DNA of 64,000 nt from contig CAMGYJ010000005.1 of assembly GCA_946122785.1 (NCBI GenBank), forward strand, positions 84,810,547 to 84,874,546. The letters run 5' to 3'. How positions within the stretch are numbered: position 1 is the first letter of the stretch; each line of letters begins with the position of its first letter. Below the pieces are notes generated by a model that was not told the DNA's origin, did no database searches, and saw nothing but the letters and a program-made list of their open reading frames with translations. The position numbers were made by a program, and so were the translations under genes. Positions 54,224 through 64,000 of this stretch are shown here, piece after piece. The DNA is from Linum tenue. Lineage: Eukaryota; Streptophyta; Magnoliopsida; Malpighiales; Linaceae.

Positions 54224-56902
54224 TTTCCTCTCCCCTTAAAAACATTTTTTTCCCCAAAATTGAAACTGGACGCTCCACCCTTGAACTAAAATCGCGTGCC
54301 TCGGCTAGGATATCTCATTTACTCCCCTCGTAAGAAATATTTCGACCTCAAAATTTGTTCCTTGTGATGGTCCCAAGCCTTGCTCTGTGGGTCTGTACTG
54401 CCAAATTTCTCCTTTGCTTCTCCTACCTTCTTACTCTGATCTTCCATCTCAGCCCCTAACCATCAACCTCATGGTAATCGCTTCATCGTGGAGAGCTTAG
54501 GGTCGAAACATCAAACTATTGTTCTTACTTTCCGTACATATAGGGAATAACTCACATAGTACCTCTAACTTGCGATCAGATCTATGATCCCTCCGTAAAT
54601 CACGATGCTCCCTTTTTGACTGACTTGTTTACTCCTGGGTGACTCACTTAATACTTCCCCATTGTTGCTAGGATCTGTAGCTCTCATACTATCGACTATG
54701 TCATTCTTAGAACTGAGCTGAAGTTCCTCGAAGCTCCTATATGCTCTTCCTCACCTATGTTCTTTTCCATATAACATCATCACCTTCGACATATCTGGGA
54801 AACCACACTTCCATCTTAAAGTTGACCACTGAGCTTCTCAGTTATTGTTCGGCTTCCTATGGTCCAACTGTCCTCCTCTGGCGGTCACCTTAACGTCCCC
54901 TTGCTATCTTTCTTGTCCTTTCGTCGGTCCTTTCCTATCTATCATTCTTTTTGTATTCGTCGGCCGGTCGACTGCCACCTTTTTACTATAACTCTCATTA
55001 TAGATTGGTGGTGCCCTCCTTGCTTCCTTATTTCCACGACTCTTTTACCAATACCTGCTACTAACTTTGATAACCGAACTCAGTTTAGTAGCTCCTTATC
55101 ATTCCTTAGAGTCGACAAATCTTCCAAAAGCTTGTTGTAGGTAGGCTTGCCACATGTCATCCACGACTTCTACTCCCGACGGTACTTGGCTCTGGCTTTA
55201 ATCTCTTAGCTCAGTTTCACGGTGATTTAACAAAGTGAATCTGATTTAGTCTTTGACTAGCCATCTCCTTTGGACGTTCCTGATTTATCCGTAACTAGTT
55301 GCCTTCTCCTGATGACATTATACTATTTGTACTCACTCCGAGTGGGGCACCTTGGATGAAGTGACTTAGTGCTTTCCACTTTTTTTTTGTGTAATATATT
55401 CGTCACCAGACTCCTTTTGTGCATCCTCTTGAGATTGAGTTACTTAACCTCATTTGAACTCCTTTATTTAGAATTTACATGCGGATCCTCCCTTCATGCA
55501 CTATCTGAAGTTATTAATGTCCCTCCCTCGTTATTGCTTTGAACTGGCTTCCTTAGACTTGACCACTAGACTACCTGGAATTATGTCAACTTTCTCTTAT
55601 CTTCCCGCTCTTTCTTTGTGAGTTACGTAAATCTTGCTTATCGTATCCATTGAAAGTCCCTCCTCGAAAGTCCTATTTGCTTTCTCTGTTTGTTATTAGA
55701 ACTTCCTTCAAACGTTCCACTTCCTTGTCTATCCACGGCCGACTTGATGACTTTCCCTAGGCAATTTTTGAGATTCCAACTTTTATCCTACCTTGGCTCG
55801 ACGATACTCTTCATATCCCTTGAGTCTGTGACTACTGTAACTTGTGGAATCTCTCGAATCCCTTCTCATACCCCGACTTAGTGGGCTCTACCTCTAGTCT
55901 TGCTTGCTTAAACCTGGCTACCCTCACAATGGGGTGCCCTTCATCTTGAGTTTTGAGTGCCTGGGAACGTATCACTATCCCGTGGCTTGTCTAAACTGGG
56001 GTAACGGAGACCACCGAATTCTTCACCCTTCGGCCCCATGCACGACTCGCTACCGTGGAGCACATCACCATCCGGTAGGAATCCTTCGCATACCTATCCT
56101 CGATCTTGCACTTTATTGGTTACATAGTGCGCTTGCTCTTACCTCGTTCTTTACATCGTTTATCTCGATGGTTGACTAATTCCTTTCAAGTACTTTTCGC
56201 CGATATAGTTTCCCAGGTCCACGATTCCTCTTCGTAGAGGCGTACTGTATCCATGAGCGATTCCTCAATTGTTTTATGCACACGCACGTGCCTCCTCCTA
56301 GCCTTGACACATTGATCCTTTGAAATCCTTTCATGATCCATATGACCTCCTTAATTTCTTCCTTGCTTTGCTTAAGTGCCCCGAGCGTTGCTTAAATTCT
56401 AATCTCTCCTACTCCTTGGGTCGTGGCCCTACGCTCGATTCTCGCGAACTCAATAAACCTCCCTTGCATCCTCTCCTCTCGATTATGGCCGCCATTAGCC
56501 GTAACTCCTTGCCTACTTCCTGTCGACGTCTTAGACACTTGGTCTTTCTGAACCGTATACCGATCAACTCGCATCCCCGTAGGGTATGAGCTGCTTTAAC
56601 TACATCTTCTCGCTCATGAAAGGATTCACTAAACGATCCTCTTAGGAATCTGATCCTCTCCTTCCCGAGACGTATAACTGTCCCTCGGGGGCCTTCCTAG
56701 AGTTATTTCCTTATCATGATTAGAGTGTACTGGAGACTCTAAAAATCCTCAAAAGAACCCTTTTGACTCACTTAGTCAAACCTATAACCTGACACCCCTT
56801 TTTCCTCTCCTTTTAAAACAAAAACCTTGAAAACATCAAGACCGTCACTCCAATATTCCTTGAAAACCAAGGAACACACGAATGTTGACACTGATACCAA
56901 AA
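54224..56902 (-). other. Interior of the LARD-like element, no coding
   Basis: The polypurine tract is at 54224-54240 on minus. I read both strands for gypsy domains and found none; frames are short and Leu/Ser/Thr-rich by composition. A few 80-90 codon frames on plus (56320-56589, 55904-56179) have no motif. Confidence 0.6.
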
Positions 56903-57364
56903 TGAAACAATCCGATCATTTTAACCAAACCGTAATAACCCTGGCTCTGAAGACGATTTAAAACAATCTAAAAAAATATCATTAAAACAAATATAGTAGA
57001 ATCCTTTTTAAATGAAATATCAAATGCAATGCCCTAAACATGTGGGCGACCTCAACCAAACGCTTAAAACAACTTACACTATGAACTTTGAACCTTGAAT
57101 CTCCAGTATAGTACTCAAAAGCATGAACATAAAATAACTAACTAAATTTGACTCTAGCTCCTCGCCGAGCTCCCGTCGGTCTCGTCCCTCTGGTACAACT
57201 TCATGTCTCGCCTTGCCTCTTCTCGAAATCCACCTCTGCTAACCCTTTCTCAACCTAGTGAGTGAGAAGGGGTCAGTCTCGTCGTTCATCCTCAATAGTT
57301 TATTCCAACCTTAACTCATATAATTTCTCTATTCTATCTTAACTTATACACCTAAAACTAGGGC

Positions 57365-57610
57365 CCACCGCATTATGTATCGCTGTCTGGTGTCCCTTCC
57401 CTAGTATGTCAACCGTTTTACGTCTCGCTGTCCGATTGCATTCCTAACTCGGGAATGGCACTGCATTACGTCTCGTCGTCCAGTCCATTCCCGGTCAACT
57501 ACTGCGTTACTTCTCGCCGTCCAGTGGTGACCCCAACATACTCGATCAACTGTTGCATTACGTCTCATCGTCTAGCAGTGATCCGACCATCTACCGCGTC
57601 CAGTAGTAGC
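57365..57610. repeat. Hairpin array in the 5' LTR, five to six units
   Basis: Best unit: gggaatggcactg, core cattacgtctcgtcgtc, cagtccattccc (about 57451-57492). Its arms pair over 12 bases with one bulged c. Others: ggtcaactactg with cagtggtgacc, and gatcaactgttg with tagcagtgatc. Confidence 0.8.
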
Positions 57611-57653
57611 CCAACCTCTCGGCGGTTCCCTTACTATCAACTATACATAAAAA

Positions 57654-57656
<3 letters not shown>

Positions 57657-57707
<51 letters not shown>
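57657..57707. repeat. (CA)n microsatellite
   Basis: About 25 ca dinucleotides inside the 5' LTR; absent or very short in the other two LTR copies. Confidence 0.9.
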
Positions 57708-57709
<2 letters not shown>

Positions 57710-59424
57710 TCATACATAGCACAACGCGTGCCTCCATCTTTAGAAGGTGGTGGGATGCATCACACACCTAATCGCGCATTACTCAAAAATTAGCTAAATC
57801 ATAACTTGAAAGGAAAAGCATAAACTAAAAACTCGTCGACAAAGATTTTACCCCCTTTACACTCACCTCTTTAGTCACGTCAACGTCCGAATTTTTACGC
57901 TCAAGCTCCAGATGCTTTTCTTCCTTCTTTCACCCGTTGCTGCGTGCTTCACTGGGGAACCGGGTCGACTGGATGGAGAGCGTCCGTTGCGGCTTCGTGG
58001 GAGCTCGACTGCTTCTTTCTCCGCTGCGCTGCGATGGGGGAAAGAAGAGGATTCCGGCGATGAGGTTCTTTCTTTCTTCCCCTTCGTACGTTACTGCTGG
58101 GGAAAGGGGAAGGGAAATAACGTGGGGTTTTTGGGGGGAAATGGTTGAGGGTTGCTCGACCCTTTTTGGCCCACTATATATATCATTTTTAATTAATAAT
58201 AATATAATAATAAGAATTATTCTTATTATTATTACTAATTCATGATTGCAACATTTCCTACGTAATTGTCAATCCAATCTCTCATTTAATATGGTCGAAC
58301 CTGAACCCAAAAGTAGGGGGTGTTACAATGGTGGTATGGGATGTAGCGGTCAAGGGCGTGGTAACCGAGGCAGGAAACTTTGAAGATACACCAGTGGTGA
58401 TGGCGCCGAGGATCTCGCAGGAATCAGAAACGGAGATGTCAAAAAATGGCAGGAACACAGATTTGAGTAATCGACTCTTGATTCGCCTGACGACGGCGAC
58501 GACGCGTGAGGAAACTGATGGCGACGGAGAAAGAAATCAATCGTCCGACTCCTGAACCGCAGCTACTTCTCGCCTACTCCTTCCTCCCAGGCCCAGCGTC
58601 ATGTACGCCTCGTCCGACTCGGGCATATCCATATCTACATAACGAACCATACAAAACAAAAGCATCGTCTGGCCTCTTCTAGGCCCGATCGTCGCTGGTA
58701 CTTCACCCAGATCGGGCTTTTGAACCTAGAATCATTCCCTCTCCATCCCAGATCATCGCCAGATCGTCATCAAGCTACAACGACCTGGAAGCAGATGGCT
58801 AGAAGGAGGAGGCAGGGGCAGGCCGATAGATGGAGATGAAATCAGTGAGTGTTGGGAGGGAGTTAGTAAGAGGTTGGACAGATTAGGAGATTCTAATATT
58901 GTGGAATTTCTTTGATTTGGAGTAAGCAGAAGAACTGTGGGAGTTTTAGGAGAGATGGGAGCGGCAAGTGAGGAAGGGATGATCACTAATTTGCAGAAAG
59001 AGGGACTCAATTTTTATTTAGAATTTGGGAGGGCAGCAGTGCCGCCAATTGAAAATTTGGTCGGGTCATCAAATTTTTTAGAGTCTGGTTTAGAAAATGA
59101 AAATCAAATTTGCGTCAGTTCGAACTAACGCAATTCCTAACCGGTAAAATATGATGTAGTTTTTACATAATGATAAATTAAATTTACTTTTGTGTCGGCT
59201 ATAAAATGACGCAAATCAACATATTGTGTCGGTTCAAACCGACTCAAAACTAAACCGACACCAATAGTTAGGCATTTGTGTCAGTTATAATTACAACGAC
59301 GCAAATAGTTAATTTGATGTCGGTTAATGAACAAACTCAAGTTGCAGACACAATCTTAAATTATGTGTTGGTTCATTGAACCGACACAACTAAACCGACA
59401 CTAAACAACAGTTTTCTTGTGGTG

Positions 59425-60001
59425 AACATAAAACTTATTTGAACTGATATGATATTGATATGAATGACATAGATTTTATATAATCTTGATATGAACTAAG
59501 ATGAAATTATATGATCTGAACTGCTATGATCTGATATGATATGACCTAAAAAAATTTTGCTCCAAAAAATATAAAAAAAGATATCATCTTGTAGAACACA
59601 AAAAATATGATTTTTCTATGCATTTATTTTTCAAATCCGACTTACAACAAATGCGCTATGATCCGCTAAATTTTGGTTGAAAATTTGAAAAAGGCATGAA
59701 CAATAGCCTTCGAGTGCGTGCCAATCATCCACAAAATCCGGCAGCTAGATAGCAAAATCCGATCAACCTCTCCCTCTCTCCTACTTTCCCTCTTTGCCCC
59801 TCTATGATATGTACAATTGGATCTTCCCTTCCCCAATTAGGGTGAAAACAATATAATAGGCATACCTTTGAGTTTAAAGAAAATAAGAGACAAACATTTA
59901 AAAACAAGATAATAGTAAAACCGTTAACTTTCCATCTGGTCAACCGTTAGTGGGCTCTTATGCGGTAAATTTGTGCTGATGTGGCAAAAAGCCGATCATT
60001 T
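59425..60001. other. Non-coding; gatatgat simple repeat at the left
   Basis: 59440-59560 has irregular tgatatgatatt / tgatatgaatgac repeats. The rest has no feature I can name. Confidence 0.4.
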
Positions 60002-60035
60002 GTGGTCGTTTGTTTCATAGATTTGAAAAATAAAG

Positions 60036-62214
60036 TGATACGACCCGCTCTTTTTGAAAAACAAACCACAAACCGGTTACTCCGGAGCAACCCAAAACAA
60101 GTTTACAAGTCAAAACCAAAAACCAACAACCACAATATTTAAGATTTTCAAGTGAAATGCCCTAAACACTTGGGCGACCTCAACCAGAGCAACAAAACAT
60201 AAACACAACCCTTGAGGTTCCCCAGTATACTCACTAAGACATGAAACTAAAGACAAATATAATGGGAGGTCCCATCTCGTTACCCAGATCCAGTTGACAA
60301 CTTCAGGTTAGCCGCAACTGCTCTCCTCGGGTAATCTCCTCTTGATGGATGCATCCTCTTCCCCTCTATGCACCTGGTGAGTGAGAATGGGTCAGTCTCG
60401 TCGTTACTCCCTAAGGTCTTTGCCTAGGCAAACTCCCTACTAAACACGTTATTAGAGTTTGCTTCCTACCATGAAAGCCGTTCTCGCTTTCTGCTCTTAA
60501 ATAATCATCCTTATCAACTCATTTCAACATTAACTCCTAAGAGTGCTCGCCTTCTATCCTTAACTCAAACACAAAACACTAGGACCACCGCGTTACGTCT
60601 CGCCGTCCGGTGTCCTACCCTAGTATGCCAACCGCGTTACATCTCGCCGTCCGGTTGCATACCCAAACTCGGCAATGGCACTGCGTTACGTCTCGCCGTC
60701 CAGTCCATGCCCGTCAACTACTGCGTTACGTCTCGCCGTCCAGTAGTGACCCAACCGCCCCGGTATTCCTCATACCATCAATCCATACATCATCACATAC
60801 ATTCATACATAGCACAACGCGTGCCTCCACCCTTTCAGGCGGTGGGATGCCTCACATACATATCGCGCATTACTCAAAATTAACTCAAAATAACTTGAAC
60901 GAAAAGCATAAACTAAAAGACCTACGACAGAGATTTTACCCCCTTTACACTCACCTCGAAAAGATGACTCCTCAATTCCTTCTTCAAAGAAACCCCTCCT
61001 TAGCCAGATTATCTTGGGGAAACCTATTAATAAGAATCCATTTTCTTAGACGACCTTTCTTGATTTAAAACCCCTTTTGAATCACTAGAACATTCTCTCC
61101 TCAAACTCCAGTCCTTGAACCTCATTCCAAGGGTCCTTTAACCCCCATTAAAATTTTCTAGAATTAATCCCTTCAAAAATGACCATTTTTCTTAATTATT
61201 TTAGTCTTGGACAAATTTTTCACCTAACTAGAACCTTCTTAAAAATTCGGATAATAATTTTCCCGTGTCAATCCTGAGCCCCTATACCTTGGAAAATTGT
61301 CAAACCCTTAAAAATCCCTCGGAAAGATTTTTATTTAATTAAAACAAATATTTGAATAATTTCTAAAAATAGAAATACATCTTCCAAAATTCCCAAATTA
61401 AATTACAATCAACTCCTAGACGCCGCTCAATTTATAAAATTGTTAGATCTAGAAAACATCTTCAGAGAGGCTCGAAACAATTTAAAATATATAAAAATAC
61501 GTTTCTGGAAATTCCCAGCAGCTTTAGTGATTAACAGAAATCTGTCACTAAAAGCCTGTAATGCCTGTTGCTAAAAATCCAGAATTGCATCCTCATGAAA
61601 AATCGCCAAATCGATCAATCTAACTCAGAGGGATCAAGTTCCCTTACCTCTAGAACGTGCCAAGACCTAGGTTGGATGACCTGGGATGTTGATCTCCTCG
61701 TTGATCGAACCCTCAAACGTCACCGCTAATAAAATACGAGTTTCGGATTAGACTATCGATAAATCGAGTTTAAAAATCGCGAAGGGGTTCGTGATCCTTA
61801 CCTAGAACAAAAGGGATAGGGTCGGGATTCGGCTTCGAGCGGCGCTGCCGCCTTCTCCTTTCTTCCTGGGCAGGTTTATTCTAGGGAATAATTACAAAGA
61901 GGGCTGGGGAGGGTTTTGGCTGCTGCTGGGGAAAAAGAATTGCAGAGGGATTGGATAGGGCGGGGGTTTAATCTCGTGGGGCGAGTAAAAGAGAGGGGGG
62001 GGGGGGGGGGATTAAAGGGTTTTTGGGTAACTAACGGCCTCTTGGCCGGCCCATTAATCTATACATATATATTTTTTTTTACAAATAATGTTATAAATAA
62101 TAATAATATTATTATTATTCTTAATCGGCGGTTGTAACTCTTAGTATGTAACCGTTAATCCAACCGATCACGTATTAAGGTCGAACCTAAATCTAAAATA
62201 CCGGGGGTGTTACA
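60036..62214 (-). mobile_element. Solo LTR of the LARD-like family (2179 bp)
   Basis: Perfect 5-bp TSD taaag at 60031-60035 and 62215-62219. Starts tgatacgacccgctc and ends gggggtgttaca on plus, that is tgtaacaccccc...cgtatca on minus. It shares the hairpin array, the gtgggcgacctcaacc-like head and the (aat)n palindrome (about 62092-62122) with the LTRs at 51684 and 56903, but its middle has diverged. A solo LTR arises by recombination between the two LTRs of one insertion. Confidence 0.92.
60581..60750. repeat. Hairpin array in the solo LTR, four units
   Basis: Cores cgttacgtctcgccgtc at 60591, 60635 (one change), 60684 and 60724. Flanking arms: aggaccaccg/cggtgtcct, atgccaaccg/cggttgcat, ggcaatggcactg/cagtccatgcc, gtcaactactg/cagtagtgac. 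Each pair is complementary over 9-11 bases, with one extra base (two in the third unit) in the first arm. Confidence 0.85.
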
Positions 62215-62513
62215 TAAAGGTTTTGATAAAAAATGATTTTTGTAAAACCAAGGATATGTGAAGAATTTGGGTTCATTATGGACTTGTAAAATACCATTGT
62301 TTGTTTCATTGATTTCATGATGGATTTGGTTAATTAGATATTCATGCATGAAGTGAAAATGACATATATTGCCCTTATTGGTATGAGATGAGAAAAATAA
62401 AATGAGGGGTAGTTTGATCACAGATGATGGACTTCAAAGTCCATGATCAAGTCCCACCCAAAGAGGTGAAATTTTCAAGTGTGTGGGACCCACGAATTTG
62501 TACCCTTAAAGTC

Positions 62514-64000
62514 GGGTCCAGATCTTGTCAGTAACTGATGGGTCAGTAACCCATCAGTAACCACTTCCCTGGTCCCCACGTGTCAGTCACTTTTTTATTT
62601 AAATTAAATGTGAAAAGGGTAGTACGGTAAAATTGCACTTACTCCTATTTATTATTGATGCTCACTTTTGACCGGAGCCTATCAGCCCCTTCTTCTCTCT
62701 CCTGGCAAAACATTTAATTTTCCTTCCCTTAATCTTTAACGGACGATTTCTCACTCGTTTTAAGTCGAAATTTAATTTTTTTTGCACAGTTAGATCAGAT
62801 TAATTGTGCTCTTCAAAATGATATCCACTTTGATATTTTTTGGACACAAAAAAATTTATCAGTTATTACCAGTCTATACCATATGGTATTGACTGGTATT
62901 AAACAAGAGCATACCATGTGGTATGGTAATATTTGCCACATGAATATATATTTCGTTACCACCCAATACCATATGGTATAGTGTGGTAATATCACACAAT
63001 TCACACAATACCATATGGTATAGAGTGGTAATATCAATATATATTTCGTTACAACCCAATACCATATGGTATAGTGTGGTAATATCAATATATATTTCGT
63101 TACCACCCAATACCATATGGTATAGTGTGGTAATATCAATATATATTTCGTTACCACCCAATACCATAGGGTATAGTGTGGTAATATCAATATATATTTC
63201 GTTATCACACAATACCATATGGTATAGTGTGGTAATATCACACAATACCATATGGTATAGAGTGGTAATATCAATATATATTCGTTACCACACAATACCA
63301 TATGGTATAGTGTGGTAATATCACACAATACCATATGGTATAGAGTGGTAATATCAATATATATTTCGTTACCACGCAATACCATAAATTACCATAGGGT
63401 ATAGTGTGGTAATGTCAATATATATTTCGTTACCACCCAATACCATATGGTATAGAGTCATAATATCAATAAATATTATCTAAAAGGAAAAAAAACAGAA
63501 GGAGGGAGAGAAAAAAAATCGTCTTCTGATGCCTCTCATTTCCTCTTCCTCAATCAAGAACACCAAAATGCCAAAAAAATGAGAAAGATCGGAATTGAGT
63601 CCAACGAGTTGATGAAGAGAAGAAATGCAATAAAAGAGAGTGGCTACAATTTTTATGCTAGAGAAAAAAAAATGAAGAAGGAAGAGAGCAGATTTAGATT
63701 TGAAAAGGAGATTGTGAGAAAAAAAAAGTAAGAGAGAAGGAATAGAGAAAGAGAAAGGTTATGGAAAGAGATTGAAAAAAAGGAAGAGAGAAGGAAGAAA
63801 GTTGGGTTGCAGAGAAGGAAGATTCTCTCTCTTTCATTGAAAAGCCAGCCATTGAAATGCGGAATAAATAAAAAATTAAAAATACGAAAACGGACAAAAA
63901 TACCCCTCCCCACCCAGCGTCCAGCCCATCCACACGATTTCTCCCTCCCCAAATCTACGGCCCGCATGTTTTTACTGATGGGTCAGTAACCAGTGGTTAC
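62514..64000. mobile_element. Mutator-like element, family B copy 2, cut by the window end
   Basis: Starts gggtccagatcttgtcagta, like the left end of the copy at 17877. The stretch 62700-62900 is close to identical to 17960-18170. The last bases (actgatgggtcagtaaccag) are an inverted match of 62530-62570, so the right end is very near the window edge. It carries the 51-bp minisatellite. 63480-63900 is purine-rich and non-coding. The insertion lies within the MITE, so it is younger. Confidence 0.75.
62870..63480. repeat. 51-bp minisatellite with a palindromic core, about 11 copies
   Basis: Unit: taccacccaataccatatgg, tatagtgtggtaatatcaat, atatatttcgt (51 bp). The centre ataccatatggtat is a perfect 14-bp palindrome. 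Some units are shortened to about 30 bp. Because 51 is a multiple of three, long frames stay open on both strands (190 codons on minus, 111 on plus); these are not genes. Confidence 0.9.

Larger units (their letters stand above)
51684..58327 (-). mobile_element. Non-coding LTR retrotransposon (LARD-like) inside the CACTA element
   Basis: On minus the LTRs run tgtaacacccc...gtttca. 5' LTR is 56903-58327, 3' LTR is 51684-54223. Primer site on minus: tggtatcagtgtcaac next to the 5' LTR. Polypurine tract aaggggagaggaaa next to the 3' LTR. The 2.7-kb interior (54224-56902) has no gag, protease, RT or integrase motif in any frame, so the element is non-autonomous. Flanks gtggt and atggt match at four of five as a TSD. 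A solo LTR of the same family is at 60036-62214. Confidence 0.85.
56903..58327 (-). repeat. 5' LTR of the LARD-like element (1425 bp)
   Basis: Shorter than the 3' LTR; the text jumps from gatgcttttcttcctt (about 57925) to ctttcacccgttgctgcgtg. Holds five good hairpin units and a degenerate sixth (57365-57610), a (ca)n tract at 57657-57707 and a (aat)n(att)n palindrome at about 58194-58235. Confidence 0.8.
51060..59424. mobile_element. CACTA-like element split by an LTR retrotransposon
   Basis: Left end cacaacaagaaaaattgtcg then tttagtgttggtt; right end (reversed) caccacaagaaaactgttgt then ttagtgtcggtt, matching the plant CACTA terminus cactacaagaaaa. Subterminal aaccgacac / gtgtcggtt motifs repeat on both sides (51120-51350, 59110-59400), as in this superfamily. 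Flanking triplets gac and aac match at two of three. Without the retrotransposon (51684-58327) it is about 1.7 kb, too small for a transposase; 51360-51680 and 58330-58960 look like captured or leftover gene sequence that I cannot name. Confidence 0.8.
60002..62513. mobile_element. MITE family M copy 2, split by a solo LTR
   Basis: 60002-60030 (gtggtcgtttgtttcatagat) and 62220-62513 together match the MITE at 3266-3688. Shared phrases: ggttcattatgga, gacttcaaagtccatgatca, aaagaggtgaaattttcaag. The solo LTR interrupts it near its left end, and its right end is cut by the Mutator-like copy starting at 62514. Confidence 0.75.

Noticed and set aside
57455..57793. 112-codon frame with a His/Thr run
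   Set aside because: Produced by the (CA)n microsatellite inside an LTR.
62813..63385. 190-codon minus-strand frame with 17-residue repeats, and the 111-codon plus-strand frame across it
   Set aside because: Both are generated by the 51-bp minisatellite, whose unit is divisible by three; no start context, no protein features.
62870..63480. CRISPR-like array
   Set aside because: Repeats are contiguous with no unique spacers, contain a palindrome and sit in a plant transposon.

Overview
This is repeat-dense plant nuclear DNA, probably from an angiosperm. Evidence: spliced genes with GT/AG introns and TATA boxes; Ty3/gypsy Athila- and Tat-lineage elements; Ty1/copia and LINE fragments; and CACTA, hAT and Mutator-like DNA transposons. 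There is no operon structure, rRNA, tRNA or CRISPR. Only one locus looks like an ordinary host gene: a two-exon, minus-strand gene at 16074-17060 for an uncharacterised protein with a WAPDVYDP motif. Almost everything else recognisable is transposable element, much of it nested, and many boundaries are fixed by target-site duplications (TSDs) read directly from the sequence. I cannot name the species.

Layout. 1-7.2 kb: AT-rich non-coding DNA with small repeats, a 273-bp Mutator-like element (9-bp TSD) and a MITE. 7.2-11.6 kb: a 4.39-kb Mutator-like element with a perfect 9-bp TSD. It carries a plant-mobile-domain gene (plus strand, frameshifted) facing a truncated MURA-like transposase gene (minus strand). 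Both genes have TATA boxes inside the termini, and the termini are packed with short GC-rich palindromes. 11.6-19.4 kb: a Pack-MULE-like element, a copia reverse-transcriptase fragment inside inverted repeats, the host gene, and a second Mutator-like family. 19.4-35.0 kb: a 5'-truncated LINE split by a 13.3-kb Athila element, itself split by a very young 3.5-kb non-autonomous LTR element with a protease-like ORF. The Athila lacks reverse transcriptase and integrase, but its env-position ORF has what looks like its own TATA box, leader and intron.

35.5-38.1 kb: a foldback derivative of the 7.2-kb Mutator-like family and a 707-bp hAT element. 38.2-49.2 kb: a GC-rich, nearly intact Tat-lineage element on the minus strand, inserted in a small Mutator-like element. 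It encodes gag-protease-RT and RNaseH-integrase, and carries a three-exon antisense gene (aORF) with its own TATA box. 49.5-59.4 kb: hAT-like remnants and a CACTA element interrupted by a minus-strand LTR element without recognisable coding. 59.4-64 kb: a solo LTR of that last family inside a MITE, followed by a second copy of the 17.9-kb Mutator-like family, which runs off the window with a 51-bp minisatellite.

The observation I find most unusual is in the LTRs of the last retrotransposon family. Each of three copies carries an array of units with a near-constant 17-nt core. The sequences flanking the core differ from unit to unit but are always self-complementary, which amounts to covarying hairpin stems around a fixed loop.
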